64,000 bases of DNA, from assembly GCA_038380435.1 (NCBI GenBank), contig JAWZYU010000013.1, forward strand, positions 8,879,901 through 8,943,900. Direction: 5' to 3'. Below, in pieces: positions 44,018 through 54,462 of this stretch. The stretch comes from Ryuthela nishihirai (Eukaryota > Arthropoda > Arachnida > Araneae > Heptathelidae). Below the pieces are notes generated by a model. The model did not search any database, was not told the DNA's origin, and saw only the letters and a list, made by a program, of their open reading frames with translations. Both the position numbers and the translations under genes were made by a program. The number at the start of each line of letters is the position of its first letter. Positions within the stretch are counted from its first letter, which is position 1.

Positions 44018-45126
44018 CCAGATTAGTGTGGCCTACTGATCTAGACAACTATGGCTACTTTTCTTCTTCTTTTTCTACCCTGCTGAGAGTCGTCAACCAC
44101 ACAGCGTCCTGGTGCTGACCATATAAACCTATTGAACTGGACTGAAATAAGGCTCTGATCTTGATTATGGATCCTGAATTTGGTGCACTGATGGGCTTCT
44201 GTGGAGGGAAAATCTTCCACTGTGTTTTCTGTTTGTTTGTGGGTTGACAGCTCCAAGTGAATAGATTCACAGGATATGTTTTATCAGCTGATGGATAATC
44301 CTGAGCAGAGGTCATCGCAGGCACCTGAACTCTTTGCTTCTCAGACAATGAACCTAAGTGCGAGTTTTGTGACACCATTTTAACTGTTAAGCATATTTTA
44401 ATCATTTATCCAGCTTTTAACCTTGAACATCGATTTTACTTTAGCTTTCATGATTTTACATCCGACCCCCTTACACTCACATCTTTTATCTGATGCCTCT
44501 GTTTTATCCACTGTTTTTGCCTTTTTACATTTTACTGGATATTTTAACCGTCTTTGACTTTTACCTTTTGACATTGCTTTTTATATGGGTCCTATACACC
44601 CATTTTTTATATTTACATGCACCTTATTGTTTTTTGTCTTTTAGTTTGATATTTTTGTTGTTAGTTGTTTCAGTGTTTACATTTATTGTCTTTTCACTTT
44701 TAACATTGGTTGTGGGTTTCCTTGACTTTTAGCTCTTTCCTTTTACCCTTAACACCTCGTTTGGCGCATCATGGCCTTAGTTGCCTTTGCGCCATTAAAT
44801 CCCAACCAACCATCTTTGCTTCTATTGGCATCGTCAAATTCTACATTGGTTTCCAGTGTAGATGGCTTCAGCCATTAGTGGTGGGAAAACGGGTCTTTGC
44901 CCCATGTCTGCGATTAGGGGGCTGTTTGATATTGTCGCCATTTCCTCTCTCAATAAACATAATTTCTTTAAACATCCCACTAACCATTTTCTCTCCATAG
45001 GTAGTTGGAATGTGAAGACTCTGCACAGAGCTTATTCTCTGGATGTCCTGACACAACAATTCCACTGTTATAATTTAGATATTCTCATCTTGCAAGAGAC
45101 CTTATGGACAGATAAAGGCCAGATTC
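44018..45126 (+). mobile_element. LINE-R 5'UTR and start of endonuclease, left of the piggyBac-like insertion
   Basis: The leader from GTGTGGCCTACTGATC runs to CTTTGCTTCT at 44341, is interrupted by a 471-bp LINE 3' fragment (44342-44812), and resumes to the ORF start at 44862 (ASAISGGKTGLCPMSAIRGL, SIGSWNVKTLHRAYSLDVL, LQETLW). The frame ends at 45126 where the piggyBac-like element begins, and the LINE continues at 49989. Confidence 0.88.
44342..44812 (+). mobile_element. 3' end of an I/Jockey-like LINE with 11-bp target-site duplication
   Basis: The fragment begins in an ORF (KCEFCDTILTVKHIL followed by a Cys), the C-terminal Cys-Cys-His-Cys motif found in several Jockey/I-type LINEs. It continues through a T-rich 3'UTR and ends GCCATTAAATCCCAACCAACCA. 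TCTTTGCTTCT flanks it on both sides (44331-44341 and 44813-44823). It is a 5'-truncated insertion, as expected for target-primed reverse transcription. Confidence 0.85.
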
Positions 45127-47118
45127 TTAACCCTTCCAGTGTCCAGGCTGAAAAACAGGTTTCCATCCAGGGGCTAAGCTATTTTCTAACTATGCTCAGC
45201 CAAAAAAACTTTTAACTTTAGAACTTTTTTGCCAAATAACTAATGAAAGGAATTATGGCATGTTGTATACCAAATTAATCAGCGTTTAATTCTGGATTTT
45301 CTGAATATCAAGTATTTAACAAAAAATACAATGTTTTTTTAATAGGACTTTTTTTAGAGTTGTGTAGTAAAAAAATGCATTTGGCAACACAAAAATTTAT
45401 TTAAAAAAAAAACTAATAGACAGAAATGATTGGCAATGCATATGAATAGAATGACTATATATTTCTGAATAGCAAAAAAATTACTTTTTTGGTTTTAAGT
45501 AAATATTTTTTTTGTATTTTTTTTCTCGGTACCATACTTTGAGAAAAATCCAGGCTTTTAGCCAACTGTGCTGAGTCAGATAAACAAGTGAACTTTAGAA
45601 TTTTTTTAAAAAAATAACCAATCAATGGAAATAGGTCATGTTATATACCAAATTAAAGAGATAATTACAAATTTTATGAAAATAAATAATATAGAAAAAT
45701 TTACAAGCATATTGATTTTAATAAGCCTTTATCAATGTGATATGGTGGGGAAAAAAAGATTGCACTATACAATTAACGCTTCGTTTTGGAAAACCTGCTG
45801 AATAAAAATAGTTAAATTATATATTTAGGGAAATTTTCTCCCAAATAATATAATATTCAACCTTGAATATAATTGAAATATGATTTTTATTTCTTTTAAT
45901 GATTCTTTTCAGTATTGTATATTTTAAACATGGCCAGTGTTATTCAACGTAATTTGGCCTTCTGGCATTTACAGGATTTTCTAAACTGGTTATGAAATAG
46001 AAAAAAAAAATTCCTTGGCTGCTCATTTTTTACTAAACATGAATTTTTTCTTTGGTTGTTGAAGTTCAGCAATCTTGGCTAAGTGCAGAAAGGTTTGTGC
46101 ACCAAGGACTAGCCCTTCCTGAAATTGCCCTCCCAAATGATGGCCAATTTCCATAGCAAGGTAGTCTTGTTTTGCTTCCATATCCAAGACATTAATTTTC
46201 AGAAAACGGTACAAGCTCAAAGTTTTTTTATTTAAAAAAGGAAGAAATAATAAAAGAAAAATTACATATAACCTAATGGGATGTTAAATAAAATATCTGC
46301 AACAACTTTTAAGCCTTCCTCCGATCTAGCATAATTCGGAAAGATCGATAAATCAGCCGATTGAAGTCGCTAACTAATGGAAGTAAATAAACAGAAATGA
46401 ATTTGCTTTTGTATCCAAGACCTCATTTATTTTCAGAAAATGATACTATATAAAAGTTTTACTAGAAAAGTAATAAATAATAAAATAAAAATTAACATAT
46501 AGTCTAATGCAATGTTAAAATATCCACAGCCACAAGTTGTAGACCGGCCATACGATATAACGTAACTTTGAAAAAATCAATACTTATCGATCGGCCAAAA
46601 GATCACTAATTTCTGAAAATAAATCTACTGAAATGAAAACTAAGGTTTAAATATAAAAAAAAATACTAACTTTACAAAGGGTATCCAATATGCTGGACCA
46701 AAACTGTAAACAATACTTATAGCACACGGAACGGAGATATCGTGTCAGCCATCTGCGTATTGTTTAACTTAGTGAAGCATAACTAATTAAATGCAGGTGC
46801 AACCAGAATTTCTAAGAAGGATGTGTTTACTTTCAGTTTCAATTTGAAGGATGCTGGGAAAGATGATAAAAATAACTTGGGAATACTGATAAAAATAACT
46901 TGGGAATACTGAAATAGGTTTATGGCAGAAAAGAGTGTGAAACAGAAAAAAAAATTGCAATATGTATTTCGTAATTACTTCCAAAATCTATCGTTTTTAA
47001 AAATAGCAGTTTTTTTTTTTTTTTTTTTTGTTATTTTTATGAGATTTTCGAAAATTTAAGGAAAAATTTGTTGATAATAATTTAAATCAAACTTGTGAGC
47101 TTAAATCAGAAGGTTGCT

Positions 47119-47864
47119 TGTAACGCTCCAAATAAATGAAATAATGCTTTAAAGTTGGACCCTTCTTTTGATCCAATCAGTTTTATGCTCCGGATAGCTG
47201 ATACGGGCACCAGGCAATAATTAACAAATTGCCAAAAAGTAGGCTAAGTTTAAAGTAGGGTTCAAAATGCCAGCGAGCGTTAATGAGTAAATAGTTAGAA
47301 TCAAAATTGATTGTCAAAAAGTCTAGATGCTATAAATCTAAATTCGCATTGGTCAAGAGAAAACATTGTACAGACTCAAAAGGTTTAAAATAACAAACAG
47401 ATTTATTTCCAGAATTCAACTCACCGAGACATCAATGAAGAAGATACATCAAACTCACTGTGCTACAACACACTTTCCTCTCTACAACTCCACACTCTAC
47501 ATTGCCTCCATTGAGTGCCTCTGCACTCTACACTTGCCTACACTCACTGAGTGCCTCTGCACTCTACACTAACTTTACTCTGACCACACGTGAGACATTA
47601 ACAGGAGCCGGATGCACGCCGGGAAAGATATTAACATAAAGTGATGAACGACGCAAGCTATGACGCAAGAGGGGGTGTGTCCTTGTGCACGCATTTTAGC
47701 GGGTGACAGTCAGAAGATCGGAGTTGTGCATGTGCAACTCCCAACTCTTGGAAATGAGCACTGTGATGCCAAAAAGGAAATAAAAAATCCCCAAAATGCT
47801 AAATATAATGTAAATTAAACAAAACTGGTTAAGGTAAAGCAAAAGTGAACGATGGGGCATCACA
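47119..47864. mobile_element. Solo LTR, probable Ty3/gypsy type
   Basis: The 746-bp unit starts TGTAACGCTCCAAATAAATG and ends GGGGCATCACA, giving TG...CA ends with imperfect inverse termini. It is flanked by a 4-bp duplication TGCT (47115-47118 and 47865-47868). The empty-site sequence (GGTTGCTTCA) is seen in the related copy at about 10680. No internal gag-pol sequence is present, so recombination between two LTRs probably removed it. A short internal duplication (GAGTGCCTCTGCACTCTACA twice) lies at 47513-47570. Confidence 0.8.
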
Positions 47865-48343
47865 TGCTTCAGCAAATAGGAACGTTAACAAGCAAATCGG
47901 CAATACTGTTTAGTGCTTCTAAGAAATGGCAATCAGGTGTCCTTTATAAAATTATTTAAATAATATTCAACACAGCTAGTATAATAAAAATGTAATGATT
48001 CATGATATTTGCTGTACAATGAATTCAGTTTAAAAGCTACTCAATCTCAAAGATGAGGAGTGTAAAAGTTATTACAGACAGTTGCATTTGTAATCAGTTG
48101 CAGTTACAACTTTACAAATGATCTTAATAAGTATTACTAGTCTAAAATATATCCTTATATACTACACAAAGCATAATAGACCAATTAACAATGCAAGTAT
48201 ATTTACCAATGTATCGATGGCGGGTACATCTACTTGATTTAGCTTCGCCTGCTATTGCAATAGAACATCAATGCCACTTCATATATTCAGTACTATAGCA
48301 TAATTAAATATCAATGTATGTGGTGATAAAAATAAAAAAAATA

Positions 48344-48539
48344 AATACCCCCTCAAGCAGCTGCTTGCCACAGAGGTCTGACAGGAGCCTGTCAGTTTAT
48401 ATGCCATAGTAGAAGGTCTGAGAGGATGGCAGGCCCTCAGCAGAAAAACGACACAAACAGCCATACGTTAACCCGGGGCTCGAACCCAGGTCCCTTAGAT
48501 CAGTAGCCAAGCGCGCTAACCACTCGGCCCTGGGACGGC
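48344..48539 (-). mobile_element. SINE-S, full copy
   Basis: The minus-strand copy has an intact head (AGCCGTCCCAGGGCCGAGTG), B box GGTTCGAGCCCC and tail. It sits inside the piggyBac-like element and abuts a Jockey/CR1-like RT fragment whose frame reads straight into it. Confidence 0.82.
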
Positions 48540-49330
48540 TTGTGTCAGATATGCTGGATGAAAATTCAAGACCATATTCCATTTTGGCTCTGATGAGATT
48601 TTTGTATAATGTTATCGTGTGGTATTGGGGGGTGCCACTATTGAGGAAAGTGAAGTATTTGAGAGTGTTGAGAAGTTTGAGTTCCTTTGAGTGAGTATGG
48701 TCTAGATGGGGGTTCCAGGTAAGTTTAGAATCCAGATGAATGCCAAGGATTTTACCTTTGTTGAGATGTGGGATTAATTGATTGTTGATATAAAGTTTTA
48801 AGGTGGGAGAGGGGATTCTATTTGAGTGAAATGGAATGCAGAATGTTTTTTGAGTATTAATTTTGAGATGCCATTTTTGACAGTATGTGTGTATTCTAAT
48901 GAGTTGTTTTTGGAGAGTAGTTTGTATTTTATGTAGGGATGGAGTCAGCAAACCAGAAGGTGATGTCATCAGCATAACAGGTGTAATTAATATTTTTATA
49001 AAAAAAATTTTGTATATCATGAATGTAAAAATTGAAGAGAGTAGGGGAGAGAATAGATTGTGAGAGGCCTTAAGTTAGGTGTACAGATTTGGAGAGGGAG
49101 TTATTAACTTTACTCTGACAGGTTCTATTAGAGAGGAAGGTATGTAAGAAGTGAAGAATGTTGCCATGTAGATTGGCAGAAGGTAGTTTGTGTAGAAGGC
49201 CAGGGATCCAGACAGTCAAAAGCCTGACTAAGGTCTAAGGATATGGCATAGAGAATTTTTCTTTGTTTATTGGATTTGTGGCTGTCTAAATGTCATCTAA
49301 ATGTGCATACATTCGCAAAGGACTGGTTGC
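48540..49330 (-). mobile_element. Jockey/CR1-like LINE RT fragment
   Basis: The minus frame (49020-48397) carries the end of a reverse transcriptase: MLMTSPSGLL, the stretch CQKWHLKINTQKTFCIPF (thumb start, typical after the YADD box) and LGIHLDSKLTWNPHLDHT. Earlier plus-strand positions up to 49330 encode the palm region in broken frames. It differs in sequence from LINE-R and has lost both ends. It sits between the arms of a large inverted repeat in the piggyBac-like element. Confidence 0.75.
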
Positions 49331-49988
49331 TTGTAATAATAGCATGAGCTACGTAAAGGAACTTCAATGGACGGTATTTAACTAATAAATGTAACAGTCA
49401 TCAGATTTCGACTGATAGTACTGAATATATGAAGTGGCATTGATGTTCCATTGTAACAGCAGGTAAAGCTAAATCAAGTAGATGTACCCGCCACCGATAC
49501 ATTGGTAAATATACTTTACATTGTTAATTGGTCTATTATGCTTTGTATAGTATATAAGGATATATTTTAAACTAAGTATTAACTAGTCAATAGTAATAAG
49601 TTAATACTTATTAAGATCATTTTTAAAGTTGTAACAGGACAGTTGTAACTGCAACTGATTATAAATGCAACTTAGTCTGTAAAAACTTTTGCACTCCTCA
49701 TCTTTCAGATTGAGTAACTTTTAAACTGAATTCATTGTATAGCAAATATAAAATTATTTATTTGTACTTTAATAAAATATGCATCAAATTAGAAAACAAA
49801 ATATTATTTTTGAAGCCTGAATTATATATTTTTATAAGTTATATATATAAAAAAATTACAATGGCAATTTTTATTTTTAAAAAATCGATTTTTTTTTTTG
49901 TTGTACTAAAAACGTATACATATGTGCTTAGCCTCTGAATTCAAATTCTCCAAATGTATGCAGACAACGTGGACACTGGAAGGGTTAA

Positions 49989-50930
49989 AAATAATCTCGA
50001 ATTTCTCTTTTCAGGGAGAGAAGATAATAAGCATCACCATGGTGTGGATCTGCTTCTTAGCAGACACATTAGTGATGCTCTTGAAGGATATGAGTGCATT
50101 AATGAAAGGTTTCTTACAGCAAAATTTCAGACAAGCGTTAAAGACTTGAATGTTATCTGCTGTTATGCCCCCACTGAGGATTCCAATGAGGATGAGAAGG
50201 ATAGGTTTTACGGAGAACTTCAGGATATTTTGAATTCTGTCGAGAAAGGAGATATTACCCTTCTTCTAGGTGACTTCAATGCCAAAGTTGGTACTGACTC
50301 TGACCTTTGGGGAGGAGTGATAGGCTCTTTTGGTATTGGTAGCTGCGATGGCAATGGGCAGCGTCTCCTACAGGTAAGTAAACTCAATGGTTTCAGAATA
50401 ACTAACACTTATTACAAACATCGTGACATACATAAGTACATATGGGTTTCTCCTGATGGGCTGCATAAAAATATGATTGATTATATATTAATTAATGGCA
50501 AATGGGCTAGTTCTGTTAGGAATACCAGATCATATAGGGGAGCTTAAATTGGATCTGACCATTACCTTGTTAAAAGTGTCTTGCAACTTAAACTTAACTA
50601 ATTGGTAGCTGCGATGGCAATGGGCAGCGTCTCCTACAGGTAAGTAAACTCAATGGTTTCAGAATAACTAACACTTATTACAAACATCGTGACATACATA
50701 AGTACATATGGGTTTCTCCTGATGGGCTGCATAAAAATATGATTGATTATATATTAATTAATGGCAAATGGGCTAGTTCTGTTAGGAATACCAGATCATA
50801 TAGGGGAGCTTAAATTGGATCTGACCATTACCTTGTTAAAAGTGTCTTGCAACTTAAACTTAAAAGTGTTTTGTTAAGGTTAAAAAATATACCTTTAATA
50901 CTGAAGCTGGACTTGCCTTTGCAAATTGTT
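49989..50930 (+). mobile_element. LINE-R endonuclease, right of the piggyBac-like insertion, with internal tandem duplication
   Basis: The endonuclease frame continues from NNLEFLFSGRED through CCYAPTEDSNEDEKDRF, LLLGDFNAKVGTDSDLW and NMIDYILING to a stop at 50547, where GAA of other copies has become TAA. A 262-bp block is then repeated. The catalytic residues present are intact. After about 50908 the similarity is lost, and a short RT piece reappears at 51248-51330 (CTCCTCTTTAGTTTGATTAT). Confidence 0.85.
50335..50862 (+). repeat. Tandem duplication, 262 bp, apparently identical
   Basis: Bases 50335-50596 and 50601-50862 read identically as far as I can compare them, separated by ACTA. Both copies carry the same premature stop, so the duplication happened after the LINE decayed. 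It is recent, or it is an assembly error. Confidence 0.9.
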
Positions 50931-50968
50931 TAGAGAAAGCTCTTACCTCTGCAGTGGTTGAAGATACT

Positions 50969-50997
50969 CTGGAGACTTTCTCCAGAGTATCTGCTAG
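50969..50997 (+). repeat. Perfect hairpin, 13-bp arms
   Basis: GATACTCTGGAGA and TCTCCAGAGTATC flank a 3-base loop. It lies in a 300-bp segment (50908-51230) between LINE-R endonuclease and RT fragments that I could not assign; a short frame there reads LAFANCLEKALTSAVVEDTL. Confidence 0.6.
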
Positions 50998-51330
50998 TCT
51001 TTTTCCCTGGCAGCTAGTATGATGGGTTTGATTTGTGAGAATGGAGCTTGTTCATATAGATCAGTTATGAAAAATTCTTTGACTTCAAATCAATGGCTTG
51101 ATAACTAATGTTAGCTCTTAAAAAAAACTGCAGAGATCAGTAAAAAGGTTCTTGAAAAATTACAGTTAATCTAATTTTAACCTATTCATTACTTTGAGAA
51201 GAGATTTTAAATCTGCAAGAATTAAATTTTCAGCAAAAAAAAAAAGCTCCTGGTGTTCAACTGGCATTTTGTCTCCTCTTTAGTTTGATTATTGATTATG
51301 TTATGAGGAATTCACTGCAATGGGAAATAT

Positions 51331-53830
51331 ACACATTGCTGGGAAGCCTTTTTCAAGGGTTCAAGACCTTGCAAAATGCATTCATTTAGAGTTGTGAAGT
51401 ATTCCCCAACAGGAGTTACCACAAAGTGTTCCAGAAGTGGCCCCCTTAATGTTTGCTCCTGTCTGTGGTGAGGGGACCACTCTGTGAAGGTTCTGCTGGT
51501 TCAGAGTACCTTTATAGGGCCCCTAAATGCTCACCTGTATGTTTGCTGTGTGCAGTGACCCATGTCCCTGGAAAGGAGGATCCTGGTAGTTGCTTGGGGG
51601 TCTGCATCTGCTCCCCATGATTAGTAGGATCCCCTTTGGACTGTCTTGCCATTGGTGAGCCTGTTTGCCACCGGACTGGGTAATAATTTTGAGGGCCACT
51701 GCTTCAAGTAAACAGGAGATCCTGGGGTGGCCCTCTCAGGATCAATTGGCTGGTGGGCTGGACCTGCTAGCACCCACATCCAGGTACACATTAACAAGCT
51801 TTCCTACACATTATTTTACTTTTGTGGTTCCCTTTATTTTGTGACACAAATTCAGTTAATCACACATTTTTTTTTTTCTTATTTCATTTGTAGGACTCAG
51901 GTGAGTTCTTCACATTTCTCTTTCCTTTTTCCTTTTATTTATTTGCTAGGGCTTGGCTCACTGGCTGTATGCAATTGAATCTGTCATTGCTGCAAAGAGG
52001 GCTTGACATGAGCCCCCACTTCTTTGTTGTCTTTCTCATTGTTGCCTTTGTCTTTTTTGTCAGCTTCTCCTTTCCCAATATTCCTGATAATCCATTCCAT
52101 GGGTGATCCATTCCATGTAAATGGGGATATGTCCCCTCTTTTTCTGCATTAAAGGTCTTGCAGGAGTTCCAAAATCAGTCAAATGCCTATGATCTGGTGA
52201 CTTCCTGGTGGAAACTTCTTGCCCAATGCATTTAGAGCTACTGCTGAAAGTTACAGCAATTGGTGGGGTGTCCATCACTGTGATGCCTCAGAAATCACTT
52301 AATTCCTCCTGGGTGTGATCTCTTCAAGGTTTCTGAGGAGAAAATCCTCTAGAACTCTCCTCCAGTGAGTGACAGCAGTCTGCTGGGTTTTGCAACTCCA
52401 TGATGGGAAGTTAGTACCCACCCAGGTACTAATCCTTACATTTGATATGCCATGCCTGCTGATTTCCATCAAGGCAGGTTTCCTTCACTTGAAGTACAGC
52501 CATACATTCCAAACCTTCTGTATTGTTTTCAGTGCCAGAAGTGCAGCCATGTCCGCACAGCTTGCCATGGCAAACAACCTGTGCTCGTTGTGGCACTCAG
52601 GATCACCTCGATCCTGACTGCACATCTGAAAAGGCAAGCTGTGTGAACTGTAGTTCTCCCACAACTGTCCTAAGTGACTGGAGGAAAAGAAGGTACAATA
52701 CTTGAAGACCATAAACAACATCTATCCAGAGGTGAGGAAGCTCACTGCACTACCTCCCTTACCAGGCAAGGTTTCCTATATCGGTGCAGTCATTGGAAAT
52801 CTCATCATTTTAATGACTTCTATGGTGGTACAGACTGATATCATTGTACCATTGTCTCTCAGCTGATTTTTTTTCTCGCCAGCTGCCAAGTGCCTTCTCA
52901 ATGCAGGCAAAATCAAGGTTGGTGTCAGCATTGATATCAATGGCTGTTTCTATTCCAGCATCATCACCTTTCACCTCAAGAAGGCTCCTGTCACAATCAC
53001 AGACAGCTAGACCTTCCAAACCCTAAGGAGCCCCCACTGTAACTGAAGAAAAAAACTTTCACCCCTCCTCGAGCAGCAGTCTCTGACCAATGCCCCTCGG
53101 ATGACTCCAAGGACATGGATGCAGAGCCCACCCCCTCCCTTCCCAATTTTCCAAAACCATCTCTGGCGATGATAAAAATAAGCCAGAAATTGTCATCCAC
53201 CCATTCTCCTAAGACCTGAGATGACCTACAATGGAACTGCCATGGAGTACAGAAGTTGACGACATCAAGGTTCTCCTTTGGGCACTTGAGTCCATCTATA
53301 TGTGCATGCAGCAGACAGTCACTAATTTCACAATCCAGCACTTTTCTCCTGTTTGCTGGGACCGGGATGGAGATTGACCAGTTTGCAGGGATGTTGCCAT
53401 CCATGTGAGCAACTACTCTCCATTCCATGTCATACCCCTCACCCCCAACTTACAAGCAGTTGCCATCTACCTCTTCATGGGATTTTCGTTGACTGTCTGC
53501 TCCTTCTGTCTACCATCTAGAAGTATTATCTTCTGGGAAGACCTTGATGTCCTCCTCTCACAGCTGCCATCCTCTTTCCTTCTCACAGGGAACTTCAATG
53601 GACACAGCCCTCTATAGGGTAGTACCAACACATATGGGAGGGGTGGGGTCCTTGAGCAATGACTCTTGGATCTTTCACTCTCCTTGTTGAACACTGGTGT
53701 CAATACATACTTTAATTCCCCAACCCTCACTTTCACTGCCATTGATCTCACCATCTGCTCCTCCTCAATCCTTCCACTCTTTGCGTGGGAGGTCGAAGAC
53801 AACCCATATGGAGAGCTGCCAACTACTCTT
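51331..53830 (+). mobile_element. Jockey-like LINE: 5'UTR, ORF1 zinc knuckles and endonuclease remnants
   Basis: The leader (51331-51990) contains GGCTGGTGGGCTGGACCTGC. A broken ORF1 follows with a Gag-like tail: YIPNLLYCFQCQKCSHV, then TCARCGTQDHLDPDC and SCVNCS, i.e. three CCHC-type zinc knuckles across two frames (52452-52705). Endonuclease remnants start near 53215 (LQWNCHGVQK) and include LLTGNFNGHSPL (from 53574), where the usual Asp is Asn here, then TNTYGRGGVLEQ and TFTAIDLTIC. Homology fades after 53830, before any reverse transcriptase. Many stops and shifts make it a pseudogene. Such ORF1 proteins are common in arthropod Jockey-type elements. Confidence 0.8.
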
Positions 53831-54462
53831 ATTTCATCAGATTTTCTCTGGTTTTTGGTGTAAAATCCGAAAATTCAATTTTGTCATTTGAAAATCCGAT
53901 TTTTAGATGGGGTTTTTTTTGCAGTTTCACACTAACAAAATCTTCTTCCAAATTGTACAGTATTTTTGCCCTTTTCCTAAAAGAACGATGTTAATGAAAA
54001 GGAAGAATTGTTTCCAATTTAGCTCTTTTACTGTACTAAAAGTGCAGCTGTGTCACCACTTCCTAATCTGTGCTTGCTGTGGGCTCACCTGCACACAAAT
54101 CAGAGGAAATCTATGACTCCAGCTGACCATTTCTGTACAGAACACATGGCAAAGTCCACACCTAAATTCTTTTACAGGGCTAAAGGTCATAGATTGTTTC
54201 TAAATGGGTGTTTATTGAACCTATGAAAATTCCCCAGTTCTGGCAAACTAAACACTAATTGGATTACTTAAAATCAGAATAATACATATTAGAGAACTTC
54301 CCTGATATGTGAGCCATGATTGACATTGCAACTTGAATGGGTCTCATGCATGTCTATTTGTTATCTAGGTTGGGCTATTGGGTTGATAAGGGATTAAAAC
54401 TTTTCCTTCTCTAGAGTTGAGGCATTTTAATTATAATAAATTCTACATGCATACAAAATCCT
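53831..54462. other. Unassigned stretch after the Jockey-like remnant
   Basis: No recognisable coding sequence; AT-rich. Confidence 0.4.

Larger units (their letters stand above)
48015..49745. repeat. Inverted repeat with ~300-bp arms inside the piggyBac-like element
   Basis: The left arm (48015-48300) and right arm (49412-49745) are imperfect reverse complements. Matching blocks include TGAATTCAGTTTAAAAG, AAAGCATAATAGACCAATTA and GTGGCATTGATGTTC read in opposite directions. The spacer holds the SINE-S and the LINE fragment. Confidence 0.8.
45131..49984. mobile_element. piggyBac-like DNA element, 4.85 kb, TTAA-flanked, no transposase seen
   Basis: Perfect 15-bp terminal inverted repeats CCCTTCCAGTGTCCA lie at 45131-45145 and 49970-49984, each flanked by TTAA (45127-45130 and 49985-49988). 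The host LINE-R endonuclease sequence is continuous across the insertion (GATTCTTAA then AAATAATCT). TTAA duplication is the hallmark of the piggyBac superfamily. Inside are direct subrepeats (45200-45310 against 45580-45680; 46170-46330 against 46405-46550), a solo LTR, a large inverted repeat, a SINE-S and a LINE fragment. No transposase ORF was found; a 65-codon minus frame at 46023-46220 (containing LAMEIGHHLGGQFQEGLVLG) is unrecognised. Related shorter copies lie at 28275-28634, 10380-11205 and 59306-59530, so it is likely a non-autonomous family. Confidence 0.88.

Noticed and set aside
46023..46220. piggyBac transposase fragment
   Set aside because: The 65-codon frame has none of the motifs of piggyBac transposases that I know; left as unrecognised.
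50908..51230. Host exon reading LAFANCLEKALTSAVVEDTL
   Set aside because: No acceptor before it and no family recognised; it also contains a hairpin and lies between LINE pieces.
52997..53802. Minus-strand ORFs of 143 and 111 codons
   Set aside because: They are antisense to the Jockey-like zinc-knuckle and endonuclease region.
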